A DNA stretch of 64,000 bases from assembly GCA_029339505.1 (NCBI GenBank), contig JAQISU010000169.1:6874001-6938000 (forward strand), in the 5' to 3' direction. Shown piece after piece: positions 25,292 to 37,127 of this stretch. The notes under the pieces were generated by a model that was not told the DNA's origin, searched no databases, and saw only the letters and a list, made by a program, of their open reading frames with translations. Source of the DNA: Unio delphinus. Its lineage: Eukaryota > Mollusca > Bivalvia > Unionida > Unionidae. Numbering within the stretch: the stretch's first letter is position 1; every line of letters begins with the position of its first letter. A program made the translations under genes and the position numbers.

Positions 25292-26249
25292 CTGCTATAA
25301 AAGAATCAAAACAGAATACATGGGATACCCAAATATTTTATAAATAAATAAGCTATTTCAAAATCTGGATAGCATTTTCTGATTAACTGCACTTGATTTC
25401 ATTTTCAATAAAAAAGAAGTTACTATCAATTGATTTATAAAAGAAATATATCATTAAACAGTATCAAAAATAAGTATGCAATACATGCTGCTATTGTAAA
25501 GCTTAATCTTTCAAGGAAAGAAATGAACCTCATCGTTATGATGAAATATCCTCATCCTATAGGGTGACTTTAAACATTTTCTGTTAGTCCAGCATATTAC
25601 CTGGCACATGCCCTGTAGTCTTCTAGACTACTTGCAGGACATCAGTGCAGGGTTACAAGAATGAATCTGTTAAGAGCAACAGTTATGTAATACATCATTA
25701 AAATTAGTTTTCCCCCACCCACCCCATAAAAACCTTTTTAATATCAGTAACATGTTACATGTTGTTCTTGTGTATCTGATTTTGCCATTCAAAATTGAGA
25801 CTGATGACCTCCAAAACTGGATAGAAACACAAGGAAATACTCGTCTTGCTGCAGAAGTACCCTACTGTAAAATGTTATCTGCTTGGACCACGTTCTTCAC
25901 CATGACAATCTTGGGAAAGTTGTTTCTCTTTAAGAAATAATCTCATTGCAGAGTATGAAACTGAGGAGTGTAACCTTAGGCACAGTGTTTTGTTTTACAT
26001 TTTTCAACATTTCAGACTCTAGTACAGTCAAGGGATGATTATCCACTTTGTTCCACACAGACTCTACTTGTCCATTTGAGTACTATTTGACTAGATGTGG
26101 CTGAAAGAAACTAATCAGTCTGATTTCTCACTGCATTTACCAAGGTAGGTACTTTGGAATAACTATATCATCCTCCACAGACAATGACACATTGCATGTA
26201 AGTTCATCCAATTCAAACCTTCCATACATGAGTAGTTCTTTTGAGCCAG
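25292..26249. other. Intronic, nothing recognised
   Basis: No repeat or coding signal recognised. A 62-codon ORF at 25752-25940 is featureless. Confidence 0.5.
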
Positions 26250-26540
26250 AACACTCTGGTGACCTAGTGGTTAGAGCATTCGCCTCGGATGCGGGAGGTC
26301 GTGGTACTGATACAAATGTTACTAACAGCTGTCTCGCTAAGCACTCAGTATTAAAAGGTTAGTGTTATGATTGGTTGGCCTGGTTTCAGGATAATGTGAC
26401 TGTTTGGGATGTAATGCTACATGTCTGAGGCATGATGCCCCAGCGCTAGACATCACTATCAACTGCCATACTGCAGACAGTGTAGTGATGTGACTGACAA
26501 ATCAATAAAGCTATATTACAAATCCAAATCACACACACAC
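26250..26540 (+). repeat. tRNA-derived SINE, family A, copy 3
   Basis: Plus orientation: head GTGACCTAGTGGTTAGAGCA, body with GGTTTCAGGATAATGTGACT, tail AAAGCTATATTACAAATCC and a short CA run. Confidence 0.85.
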
Positions 26541-27340
26541 ATTGTCAATTGAGCTCAAGCTATATGAATTCACCATATTGAATAGATAACAGATTGGTAA
26601 GTCACATAAGCTAAGAGTTGTAATGAAATGAAGTGGATTAACAACCCTTAACTAGTGTAGATGACTCTTCTGTTGTTTGAAATTTGACATGTAAAAATTA
26701 ATGCAGAGTTCAAAAAGAGACAAAGAATGCTACTATACTAAATATAAAAAATATTAGGTCCAACTTGACAGCATAAGTAGTCTTGTAATGTCAATACATC
26801 TTTCTTTTCAGAAGGAGCAGTGATAAGTAGATTTTCTAGATGGTTACTGGTGGCCATACTGGATGTCTAAATTGCACCATTTTCATTTAGGCTTGGTTTG
26901 GTTTGGTGCTTTAAGGCACAGCAACACAAGGTTTTCTTAGTGCCGTGGCAATCTGAGCAAAGTATCTTGGTTAAGAATACACCATGGTAGCTGACCCATG
27001 TTAGTCTGTTGGTATGATTCAATTAAAGGAGACTGGCAAACTAACCATGCAGCCACCATGTCTCCCTTTTCATTTAGGGCCAACTGGACCACTGGATGAA
27101 TGTGTGTGAATGAAAGTAACAAAAGAAACATAACGACAATAATCTTGTACCTAAGGATGGATAAATAACAAACAGGACATAACATATGCTCTTCTGGTCG
27201 GTCTATAATAGGATAATGTTAGGTGTCTTTTATTAACTCACTCAAGACTACAATATTAAATTCATTTCATTTAAACTTACAATGAGATTTGAAAAACAGC
27301 AATAGTTTACTTTGCTTCATTTTTGTTTAAACAGAAATAC
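26541..27340. other. Intronic, nothing recognised
   Basis: A small ORF on the minus strand (26937-27185) has no domain. Confidence 0.5.
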
Positions 27341-27468
27341 CTTGCAATGAGCTAACAACATCTTTCTGTATCAATACAGAAAATGGATTCTCGAGTCCAA
27401 CTATTTGTTTCTCAATGGCTCTGTTGTAATGAATTGGATTTGAAGATAACAGATTCTCCCCATTCAGT
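27341..27468 (-). CDS. CGRRF1: CGRRF1-like gene, most upstream exon found
   Basis: A 128-nt exon: 1 nt, 42 codons, 1 nt. The acceptor CTCTTCTTTCAG and donor TTGCAAG|GTATTT are on the minus strand. It encodes NPIHYNRAIEKQIVGLENPF and SVLIQKDVVSSLQ, matching the cytosolic segment just after the membrane anchor in CGRRF1, including an NPF that precedes a short hydrophobic stretch. The exon or exons encoding the N-terminal membrane anchor must lie upstream (higher coordinates). A tiny candidate first exon, ATG at 32501 to a GTGAGG donor after 32482, reads MVVFIL plus a split codon, but I could not find the membrane-segment exon between them. Confidence 0.82.
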
Positions 27469-28180
27469 CTGAAAGAAGAGTAAAGGATAAAATAAAATAC
27501 TGATGACATGCACGTGTAGGATCTAATCAAAATAATTATGATCCATACATGTGACAGCTGGGTTGAGCCCAGAATTACCCAATCAAGAGATTTCTAATTA
27601 TATGTTTTTACTTCTAAATTTCAATATACTTAGGAAACAATGAAGTATTTGACTGAAGAATAATAAATTAACAAAATTATCACAACTGTGCCCTTACAAA
27701 AAAGGACCTAACATTACTGCTTCTTATTTACATTAATAAATCTTTTCCTCCTGTCAATTTGAGCATTACCCTAATAAACATATTTGGTTACCCGTTTCAA
27801 GCATTCAGTTTCTAGACTGGGTTAGTACATATTTTTATGTTGTAAAAAAACTAATGTTTCATGGATGATAAATAAGTTAATTTTATATAGGAAAATTAAG
27901 TTTTATGTATTAAAAAAATTCCTAATGGGACTAAAGATTGCCTAAACACAAAAGGCAATCAAATATTTCAGTTGATTCAATCAAATGAAAATTTAGAGCA
28001 AGAGGAAAACATCAAATTAAACACTGGTAGATAATGACAGAAAAGATCGATATAGAACAAAATATTCAATACTGCAGCATACAAAACCTGATGATACTTG
28101 CTAGAGGTGTGTAGTATTTCTGGTATACCACAGTAATTTTTTTCTGGTGGTATATCTTATGGCACTTTTCACCATACCAG
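27469..28180. other. Intronic, nothing recognised
   Basis: AT-rich, no coding or repeat signal seen. Confidence 0.5.
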
Positions 28181-28648
28181 TATGTCAGTGTGTTGTCATT
28201 ATTATTATTGGACCAGAATGAAGAAATACATCATTGGTGAAAAGTTGACCAATACCATCAAGCAGCTGTATGAAAAGGCTACCATTGCAGTAATTCCTCA
28301 AGATTCTGTGGGGGACTGGTTCCAGACAACAGCTGGAGTACGTCAAGAGTGTCTCCTGTCAACCAAGCTTTTCAACATTTACTTAGAGCACATCATGAGC
28401 GAAACCCTGAAAAACCACTGTGGGACTGTCAACATTGGGGGCATAATATCATCAACCTCTGCTTTGCAGACGACACTTATGGGCTGGCAGGCAGTGAAGA
28501 CGAGCTTGCCACCTTAATGAAGAACCTTAATGAAATATCTTCCAGATTTGACATGGAGATAAGTGCTGAGAAGACAAAGCTGATGACAAATAGTGCCAAA
28601 CAAATCTCAGCCAAGATTAAATTCAGAGGACAGGAACTTGTGTTATAA
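28181..28648 (+). mobile_element. Non-LTR reverse-transcriptase fragment
   Basis: Two overlapping plus-strand frames carry consecutive pieces of a reverse transcriptase. One has TTAGVRQECLLSTKLFNIYL; the other has LCFADDTYGLAGSEDELATL and MEISAEKTKLMTNS, including the catalytic FADD box. One frameshift separates them. The family differs from the LINE at 21370-22545. It is 5' and 3' truncated. Confidence 0.8.
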
Positions 28649-31600
28649 TGCATGTAATGTATAAAACAAAGGCTGTCACCTTTTCTTTTTTAACATTTAT
28701 TTTGTTCTTCAAAGTGAGAGCAAATGTCAATAATGTAAAATAATGTTCATGGGTGAATGTGTGCAATGGTTTGAGAAACATTCTCAATTTAATTACGTTG
28801 TAAAATAGAATAAGTTTTAGAAGAAAAAAAGTGAACAAATTTAAACAAACACAACTATCTTGACAATCTAAATGTAATATATGCTGAATGCTTTCCTCAG
28901 TAAACTTGATTTTTATAAATGAACAACTAAATATCGTGCATGAATCCACATCTGTAGATAAGCAAGTCCTTTTATGTAAGAATCTTCTCTGCCAATAAAT
29001 CCAGAGACTGCTAGAAGTACATGTTCTGTAAAGTAAAGGGACAGTGTGTGTTTCTGTGCATTAGCTGATTCTTGTCTCAACTTCTTGGTCCACTAATGCT
29101 CCCACAGATGTCTCTATGTTTTGCATTTTTTTTTAGAAAACTGCCAACCCCAATGGCATTAACTGTCTACTGCCTCCAAATCCTACAATGTTTTCCCTGC
29201 ATGACATGGATATACTGATTTTTGGTGTCTTCTAAGTTTGCATTCAGATACCATCTTCATTTGGGATGGTATCTTTTGTGCCTCTGTAAAACAGCATCAA
29301 CATCATGTAGAACTTGAGATTGTTTTTCCACACTTTGCAGTCCAATGAATGCATACATGGATATTTCATTGTCTGAACAACAAAGAGAAACACAAAGTAA
29401 CACTGTAACTCTTAAAGCCCCAACTTATTAAATGAAAAAATAATTGACAAATCAAGAAAGCAATAAGTATGTACAAAAATAGGACTTGTGTAAAAGAAAA
29501 TAAAAAAAAATGTGCTTTCTTTTATGGTTATATGGGCCTATGTTTGATACACATTACTAAAAAATGAATTTGAAAGACGTATCAATTAAAAGATAGTAAA
29601 CACAATTCCTATAGCACCTTTGAAGCACTACCATAAAAGTCCTAATGAAATGCATCTGATCAGTATTAAGCCTAAAGTGTCTTAGATTTTCTACTGTTGT
29701 CGCTGATTAATAATCTTAGATTGTCTCATCGATTCTAAAAAGGAAATGAAAGGTAAAGGCAGAAGTTGGCCATTTTCTCCTCCCTCTCATTTTATAGGGC
29801 ACAGTGGCTAGTGCAAAGAAAAAGGGCAATGTATCTAAATGAATCCTGTGTCTGATCAAATGAAGCAGTCTTAAATTGCCTAAAATGTTGAATAAAAACT
29901 ACCAGCAACTAAAGATAGTCTGAAAGTATGTTTTTTTTTTATCTTGCCTTAGACAACACAGCTACCCAGGGCCCTGACAGACAAATAGATCTCTACTGAA
30001 AAAAACTGACAATTTCCACAATTCTCAAGTTAAAATTAATTTGAACTGTTGTTTTAAACTTGAATACTAAATTAGTTTAGCCAAAGCCTATTCAACCTAA
30101 TAAATGCCACCAAAGAAAACATACCGATGAAAATTACAAATCGCTATGGCCTTTTACAGTGGTAGCAAGATATTAAATTCAGTCAACACAAGGGAGCATC
30201 ACATCTTGTTATAACACATAATAGGGTATTATGCATCTGGTGTCAGAATGAGCTGCATTAATTATGACACCACAGCATGCTACAGTCCATCTGGTTTATA
30301 CACACCTTTATGTTGACCCCATCCAAAAAGGTCAATATGATTTACCAATGATTTGCTGTATTTATCTGGGCTTGTGAATAATGACCTTCCAAAGGAATAT
30401 GGATCTATTAACAATTGCCATTTAAAGTAGTTAATTTTAATAAAATCCTAACAAATGACACCCATTATTTGTCAGTTATGAATGCCTACATGACATGTAA
30501 GACTTAAACTACAGAGATGATCCATATATAAAATATGCCTGCCAACATGTACCAAAGTACTGACTAAGAGTTTTCTACCAGTGCATTATACCCAATAAGT
30601 CCTTGACTTGTAAAGGCAGCACTTGCTTTGTCTTGAAGGTCACAATCCTTTTGATCAAGCCACATACTTAATAAAAATCTTTTTAAATGCCATTTAAAGT
30701 AAATTTCAGAAAGAAGAAAAAGAAACATTCTAGAATAAAAGTACTTGATTAAGCATTTGTGCCAACTTGCAATAATATTACTGTAATCTAGTTAATAAGT
30801 TACAATTCAATACAATGTATAGTTTTTGTTCTTCTCTTTTTAAGTCATATTGCCAAAATTCACTGCATATGATAGATTTTAAACATGCACCAAAGTGTCA
30901 GAAAACATTCTACTTGAAAATAAAGTTTGCTTAAAACGAATATTAAATGTAAATATGCATACTGGGAAATAGAGGGCATAACTCAAATCAGATATATATA
31001 TAAGTTACTTCTATCGAAAATTCAAGTCTAGCTTGACCCTTGAGAACTACCAGTTTAACATAGCCAGGGGTCCAAGAGGTGTCCATGGAAAAAAGCCACA
31101 GTAGTCTTGGGATAATTTTCCTTGAAAAATGACTTCGTAAAGGTGCAAATTTGTGTGTTTGAGAAGAAGTGCATTCTGGCTGTGTGATTCACATCATTTC
31201 AATTGCTTTACAGTATCCAATTTTGTGACTCCTGCCATCAATCAGTTGCGTAATTAAAACAGTAAACATTTGTCTTCTGAAGAGGTTGGATTGTTTTGTA
31301 ATTTTGACAGTTCATATACATGCAGCTAGTTTTTTAGCAATGTATGAATTTATGTCCATATATTGTTTTGACTCTATTTGCACCAATTAATTAATCTATA
31401 TATTATTTGCCCATAGATACTTATGGAGTTATGTAGTTGTTTCTCTTCTTTCTTGTCTTTTTTCTTTTAGCTGTTTTCTTTTCTCGGTCTTATGCTCTCA
31501 TTTCATAGGTCTGTGCATTCATTTATTTTTGTCCTGCTACCAATTGGTCTATTTCAACCATAAACATTCCTCCATCCATCTTCTCCAATACAGTGTCTAT

Positions 31601-32481
31601 ATTTCTCTCCAGTAATAAAGCCTTGGTAAGTATCTCTCTCGCTCTCCACTTTTTTTTTACATGTCTGATTGCAGAAATGTGAAGGGGGAAGGGGAGAGAA
31701 AAATAGCAGAGATCTACTTGTTCATCTCTCAAGGAATATTTACCCCTCCTACACATACATCTGCTAAAAAAGAAGACATTCCCTTGTTTGAAATAGTTCA
31801 AAGGTCGTTTTGATCTCTATTGTTGTGACGTTTCTTTCTATATTCATATATATGTAATGCTATGTAAATTTGTTGTAAAGAATTTAAGAAATCTGAGAAT
31901 TTGTTATCGATAATTTCTGTAAATTAAATAAATAAATAAACAATTTACTAAAAAAATAACCCTTATATTTCGTTATATATGTAACTACTCTTGGGTTAAA
32001 GGATTGATGCTGCTACTGCTGCTGCTGATGATGATGATATGCAACGAGTGGTTTGGGGTGATTCAGGAGTTTCGATGGACAGATGTTTACTTAGTCCTAC
32101 ATGTAAGACATCAACGCTGATATTTATGTTTTGGGCGTCAGGGATATAGCACTAAAACATAAATAACATGGGATACGTCTGACATGTAGGACAAGATGTT
32201 TACTATAACATTTTGACAACCTTAAGCAACGAAATTTATTTTTTAAATGTAGTTTGCTCCACATAGCATCGCTTCTTTTCCTATCTGTATCTCGGTACAC
32301 TTTCAGATATGTATCATTAGATGTTTATAGCTATAAGTACTTAATTTGTTTGGTACTAAGTACTTCTAGAAACATTTAACTTAATAACGCTAACCTGGAC
32401 ATTACTGAGTTACAGATCGGAAATATTCGCTGTGCCTTGTGAAACGAACGTTGCTAATAAATAAGTATGTGAAAGCCTCAC
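28649..32481. other. Long non-coding stretch, probably first intron(s) of the CGRRF1-like gene
   Basis: The N-terminal exon of the CGRRF1-like gene should lie here but was not found. Two minus-strand pieces look mildly coding: about 29370-29260, after a pyrimidine-rich tract and CAG (FIGLQSVEKQSQVLHDVDAV), and 31640-31523 (ERNIDTVLEKMDGG). Neither could be assigned. Confidence 0.4.
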
Positions 32482-32501
32482 CGTAATATGAAAACAACCA
32501 T

Positions 32502-32778
32502 CACTATAAAGCATACGAGAACTGTCAAAATAGAATAGAAATTAGAATAGTTGGCGAATACGGAAAGCTGAGCTACGTCCACCATTTTAATATTCTACGT
32601 CAACCGACCGCTCTCATGCTGCAAATTCTTGCCTATAGGCCTAAATAAGACACACCTCCAGTGTTTCATTGGTCATGTGCATAAAAGAGAATCCTATTGG
32701 TTAACTGAATTATTGACTGTTGGCAAGTTGGATTGGTTAGGTTACGCGGACATAATAGTTGAACAAGACTTCATAAAA
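32502..32778. promoter_or_regulatory. Candidate shared promoter between divergent genes
   Basis: The BTB gene starts at 32779 on plus, and the tentative first codon of the CGRRF1-like gene is at 32501 on minus, about 280 bp apart. The stretch is less AT-rich than its surroundings. No convincing TATA box was seen. Head-to-head spacing suggests a bidirectional promoter, conditional on the tentative first exon. Confidence 0.35.
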
Positions 32779-34863
32779 ATGGCAGATACATATTTAATAC
32801 ATCGTTTGAACCAAATGCGAATGGAAGGTCAGATGTGTGACGTGCATCTTGTTGCAGATGATGCATCCACATTTCCAGTGCATGGCTTGCTTCTTGTAGC
32901 GGCAGACGAGTATTATTACAGGTTGGTGGTGAATGCAAACAATGGACCTATAGTCATAAAAGCTGGAGTTTCACGACCAGAACTTGAAAGTGTGGTACAT
33001 TTTGTGTATGGTGTACAGAGTAGTGGTAAGCAACTTGAAATGGGACTCCAAAAAATGCAAATGACAAGACTTTTGAACAAGTTCGCTTATAGCAGCAAGA
33101 GGAGTGAGGTGGGGAACACAGATATGAATGGACATGTAAACAACTCAAATGAGGTGAAACCAGTGATTAATATAAATGATAACATGGCTAATATTTATTT
33201 TAAAACAAGTGATTACTCAGTTCACAATATATGTGCTTCAGATATAAACTTGAATTCACCAGTAAAAGTCAAGATTGAAAGGAAGTCAGTTGTGGAACCC
33301 AATCCATTAGAGACTGGTGTCAGTTCATCTGAACATGGAGAGACTGTATCTTTGAAACAAATACTCCCTGAAAATGTTAAACAAGAATGTTTACTGGAAA
33401 AAGCAGCCAATAACATGGAATCCAATCATTCTTCCTTTAGCGACGAGATACCAATGCCAAGTTTGGTGAAATGTGAAACACCAAGATGTATACCATTATG
33501 TAGTGAAGAAAGAGCAATGCCAACACTAGAAAAAATAGAATGTAAATCTGCTAGAACCCCTCCAGGTTCTTTTTTTCCAGTCATAGTCAAAACTGAACCA
33601 ATATCTCCACCAGAATCACCAGTACCAAAAGTGTTACATCCAGACAATAGTGGCATTATTCTTGAAAAAAGTGGATTTGCATGTCCAGATACAGGATATC
33701 ATGTGAACCAAGAGGCAACCTGCAGTGTTAATCATGGATTACCACATGGTTTCAAGGAAAGAGGTCAATCACAAAATGACTTTTCAAGTTGCAATAGAAA
33801 ATTAGGTACAGAGGATACCAGATCGTCGGTATTCACTTGTAGTCTTCCAGTTATAAAAACTGAGGAAGATTGTTTTGGAGAAATTAGTGATAAGTACACT
33901 TTACTTGAGAATGATATGTTGATATTAAAAGATGCACAAATGCTTTCAATTGCAAACACTTCTGAGACACAAATTATGCAAATGAACACTTCCAGCATAC
34001 ACAGTGGCAAAGTTGCCTATCCAAGGGCCAGTAAGTTGACAGATGGTAACACACTTGGAACATGTACACAATTCCTGGATCAGTCTCAGAATTCTGCGCT
34101 GGCTCTGCCTATCATCCAAGGAATTCCTTTGTATTCACCTATAGGACAATCACATCCAGCAGAAGGTATTATTATACAAAACCCTCCTGGAGCAATGGTT
34201 ACATTGGTGCCATCAGTAGTTTCAAATTTGCATGTGAATTTTTGTGCCACAAAGTTGCAGCAAGACATGGAGACTTATATTAGTAGTGACAAAAAGCAGA
34301 GGTGTGATCCTAAATTTAATGATATGAAACAGACAACACATAACTCTCCTGCAAAGAATATGAATAATTCAGATATTTCAAATTTTGTTGTCTACCCAGG
34401 CAAAGTAATGCATAACATGGGATCTGACAGAGGAAGAAAGAAGTTTTCCAAGATTCCAATGATAATGCGCAGAAATTCACTTTCTTTCAGGAAGAGATCC
34501 TATGACAGTTTGAAAATCACAGATGTTATTCTGCATGCCAATGATGAAAACACTGTGGAAGTAGAATCAGAGAAAAATACTAGTTCAGGAGGTTTAATGC
34601 AGACAGAGGAATTCAGTTCAAGTTTAAATACAGCAGCTGTCATTGATGGCCAGTTCAACCAGTCTTTAAGTAGAACACAAAATGACCATGCTGCACCTAA
34701 TTGTATTGGATCGGTACCAGAGAAACCCAAACCAAAATGCTCAAGGCAGACAAAACCAAAATTTTTTCATGGATATTCATCATCATTTATTCCTATTGCT
34801 CCTAAAGAGGGGAAAGAAAGCTTTTCATTTGAGATGGCACAGAACTATAAAACAGGAATATAG
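32779..34863 (+). CDS. BTB/POZ-domain protein with SUMO-type motifs
   Basis: A single open exon of 694 residues from the first in-frame ATG; the frame is open further upstream but without ATG. Residues about 5-80 form a BTB/POZ-like domain: HRLNQMRMEGQMCDVHLVA, then FPVHGLLLVAADEYY and VSRPELESVVHFVYG. The rest is low-complexity, Ser/Asn/Glu-rich and probably disordered. It contains VKIERK, VKQEC, VKCE, VKTEPISPPESP and IKTEED, all fitting the psi-K-x-E SUMO consensus; VKTEPISP also fits the phosphorylation-dependent form. A basic cluster (RGRKKFSK, RRNSLSFRKR) lies near residues 550-575 and could be a nuclear signal. There are no C2H2 fingers in this exon. A nuclear transcriptional co-regulator is a reasonable guess. 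I do not recognise the orthologue. Confidence 0.8.
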   Translation: MADTYLIHRLNQMRMEGQMCDVHLVADDASTFPVHGLLLVAADEYYYRLVVNANNGPIVIKAGVSRPELESVVHFVYGVQSSGKQLEMGLQKMQMTRLLNKFAYSSKRSEVGNTDMNGHVNNSNEVKPVININDNMANIYFKTSDYSVHNICASDINLNSPVKVKIERKSVVEPNPLETGVSSSEHGETVSLKQILPENVKQECLLEKAANNMESNHSSFSDEIPMPSLVKCETPRCIPLCSEERAMPTLEKIECKSARTPPGSFFPVIVKTEPISPPESPVPKVLHPDNSGIILEKSGFACPDTGYHVNQEATCSVNHGLPHGFKERGQSQNDFSSCNRKLGTEDTRSSVFTCSLPVIKTEEDCFGEISDKYTLLENDMLILKDAQMLSIANTSETQIMQMNTSSIHSGKVAYPRASKLTDGNTLGTCTQFLDQSQNSALALPIIQGIPLYSPIGQSHPAEGIIIQNPPGAMVTLVPSVVSNLHVNFCATKLQQDMETYISSDKKQRCDPKFNDMKQTTHNSPAKNMNNSDISNFVVYPGKVMHNMGSDRGRKKFSKIPMIMRRNSLSFRKRSYDSLKITDVILHANDENTVEVESEKNTSSGGLMQTEEFSSSLNTAAVIDGQFNQSLSRTQNDHAAPNCIGSVPEKPKPKCSRQTKPKFFHGYSSSFIPIAPKEGKESFSFEMAQNYKTGI

Positions 34864-35619
34864 TGCAGTATATTTGCATTTTGCAATAGGTTTCTCATTT
34901 GTGGCTTCATCCTGTAAAGCCTCTTACACTTTTTATAATTTCAGTCATCTCCTGTTATGAACAGATCAGATCTATTTGTGATGAGTGAAAAAATGTTAAA
35001 CTTGTACTCTTGTTGAAATAATGTTTGGATTCTAATCTTTCAGAAAGCTGGGTCTGTGATATTTTATATTGTACATTCCTTTGGATGCCCTAGAAAGAGT
35101 CCCAAACTGCTGCAAACAAATTTAAAACAAAAATACATGTATTAGCATTAGGACTTTTTATTTGATTCTCAGGTCTAATATTTTTAGCATTACCCTAAAC
35201 ATGGCTGCTCATTCCATCAGAGAATGTTGGAATTCATTCTTAATATAATTGATATCATCATTCAAAATAAAGTTCAGGTATGCATTGTTTCCTCAGAAAT
35301 GTGCTCCTTGTTTTTAACTAGAATCAGAGCAAGAGGTTTTCCTGAAAAAATATTTTTTTTTTAAATTTCAAGAGGGATATAGGCTATGGCAGCTTAAAAG
35401 CAGTCATGTTTATTATATATCTAATCTCTTAGCTGTGTCTATCTTTTTTTTTATGATCTGGCACAATAATAATGCAAGCCTTTATTTGAAGTTATTGATG
35501 CACACTTTAAAAATGAAAAGGTAATATTTTCATACAAATCAGACCTCAAAGTAAAGACTGTTTGGTGATGCACATTTTTAGTTTGCATGTATGTATTGTG
35601 TCGCCTGCATATTATGAAG
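34864..35619 (+). other. Probable 3' UTR and flank of the BTB gene
   Basis: No coding signal. A canonical AATAAA at 35266-35271, about 400 bp past the stop, is a plausible polyadenylation signal. Confidence 0.45.
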
Positions 35620-36190
35620 GTTTCTGATGAGTTCAATTGTGAATGACATCTATGCATATTAATGACATGACATTGCGTCTGATTGGTTGATCTTGGTGAG
35701 GTTACACTCAAAAGACCATATTTCTTATTAATTTTGATGAGAATCAGTAAGCACGTGTCAAGATCTCAGATGAATTCAAATGTGAATGACACTCATGGGA
35801 TGATCTTGCTTCTGATTGGCTAGCTTGTGAGCACACTTAATACCATGTTTTTGATCAGATTTGGTATATAAGCATTTATCGTCAAGATCTTGAGTAAGTT
35901 CGATTACAAGCAAAAGCCACATATTAACGAAGATGTTTTGAATCTGGCTAACTTGTGAAGTACGAGACCACATTTCTGAACACATTTTGATTACACGTGT
36001 ATTTGCTATTTAAGCTTGCATTGTCAAGAAGTTGGATGAGTTTGATTGTGAGCGACATGCATACAAAATAATGAGGTGATCATGCATTTGATTTGTTGGG
36101 CTTCTGAGTATTGTAAAGGCCATATTTATGAACAAACGTTGATCATACTTCTTTATAATCTTATATAATATCAAGGTTCTGGATTGTGGG
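35620..36190. repeat. Degenerate tandem repeat, about 125-145 bp, four copies
   Basis: Related segments start near 35634, 35779, 35903 and 36042. Each contains a version of TCAAGATCTNAGATGAGTTC, a gap, then ATTAATGA-type and CTGATTGGCTAGCTTGTGAG-type strings. Identity is low, so this is an old duplication. It covers several minus-strand ORFs that all contain the same Asn/Gln-rich peptide because of the repeat. Confidence 0.65.
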
Positions 36191-36206
36191 CAGTATCCAA
36201 GAATCT

Positions 36207-36325
36207 TCCATAACACAGAAGAAGACAAAGAAATTAAACTATGGTTTAGATGAAAAGGACATCACAGTGCTAGTATTTTTTACATTACTCAGACGTGTTT
36301 GAACATGGGGCATATTAATGAGGCG
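36207..36325 (+). repeat. Dispersed repeat, copy 1 of 2
   Basis: About 110 bp containing GGTTTAGATGAAAAGGACAT and CTAGTATTTTTTACATTACT recur at 40606-40720 with small differences. No family was recognised. Confidence 0.75.
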
Positions 36326-36412
36326 ATATTGCATGACTGAGCTTGTTACCACTCTAGAAGTAATGTTTTATAATATAAAATTTTTAAGCAAGTTTAAAAT
36401 GTTTGGTGAAAC

Positions 36413-37119
36413 TAGTGTTGTTCCGATTATCGATTATAATCGATCATCAGTTGGTTGAGCAAATCAATAAGATAATCGATTGTGAAACTCCATAATCGAT
36501 TGTGTGCAAAGGGAGACTACTTTTATGCGTATGCAAAGCACAAAGGTTAGTAAAACTCCCAGCCACTAAAGTTGACCTGAAATTTATAATTCCCTTCACA
36601 ACTACAAATAAAAAAAACCTTATGATTCATGATTAGGAATATATAGTTATTATTACATGGTCAGGTTGTTAAATTGTTGAGTTAATAAATTTAAACACAT
36701 TTTGTTGATTTGTTTCAGTTAAATTGCAACATCTTTTGTAGTATTTATAAACAATGACAAAGAAGAAAATCATGTCCTTCTATACTTTAAATTATAGACA
36801 CATCACATATGAATGAAAGAATTTCGGGGGATTGTAGCAGTATTTCAGTTACATATGACTGATCAGAAATAAAAAGTTGCGTTCATTTAACTAAGTTAAA
36901 GAACAAAAGTAACACAGAATGTAATATTCTTGTCAAGTTAAAGAATACATGTCATTAAAAGAGATTACTCCTGTACATTTATAAACATATTGAACTCTTT
37001 ATCAAAGATATAACTAACAAAAATTTTAATTTGCTCTTAGTAACCGATTATAATCGATGATCAGTTGGTTAAGGGGAACCGATTATTGATTATGAATTTC
37101 TGACCGATTCCCATCACTA
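36413..37119. mobile_element. Non-autonomous hAT-type transposon
   Basis: A 707-bp element flanked by a perfect 8-bp direct repeat GGTGAAAC (36405-36412 and 37120-37127). Ends are imperfect inverted repeats, TAGTGTTGTTCCGAT on the left and TAGTGATGGGAATCG on the right read inward. Sub-terminal regions are rich in ATAATCGATT palindromic motifs. No transposase ORF. An 8-bp duplication with TAGNG ends is characteristic of hAT elements. Confidence 0.85.
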
Positions 37120-37127
37120 GGTGAAAC

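Noticed and set aside
32629..32778. N-terminal extension of the BTB protein to 32629
   Set aside because: No ATG in the extension; the first in-frame ATG is at 32779, directly before the BTB-like domain.
33222..34730. Antisense ORFs within the BTB exon
   Set aside because: Shadows of the real plus-strand coding frame.
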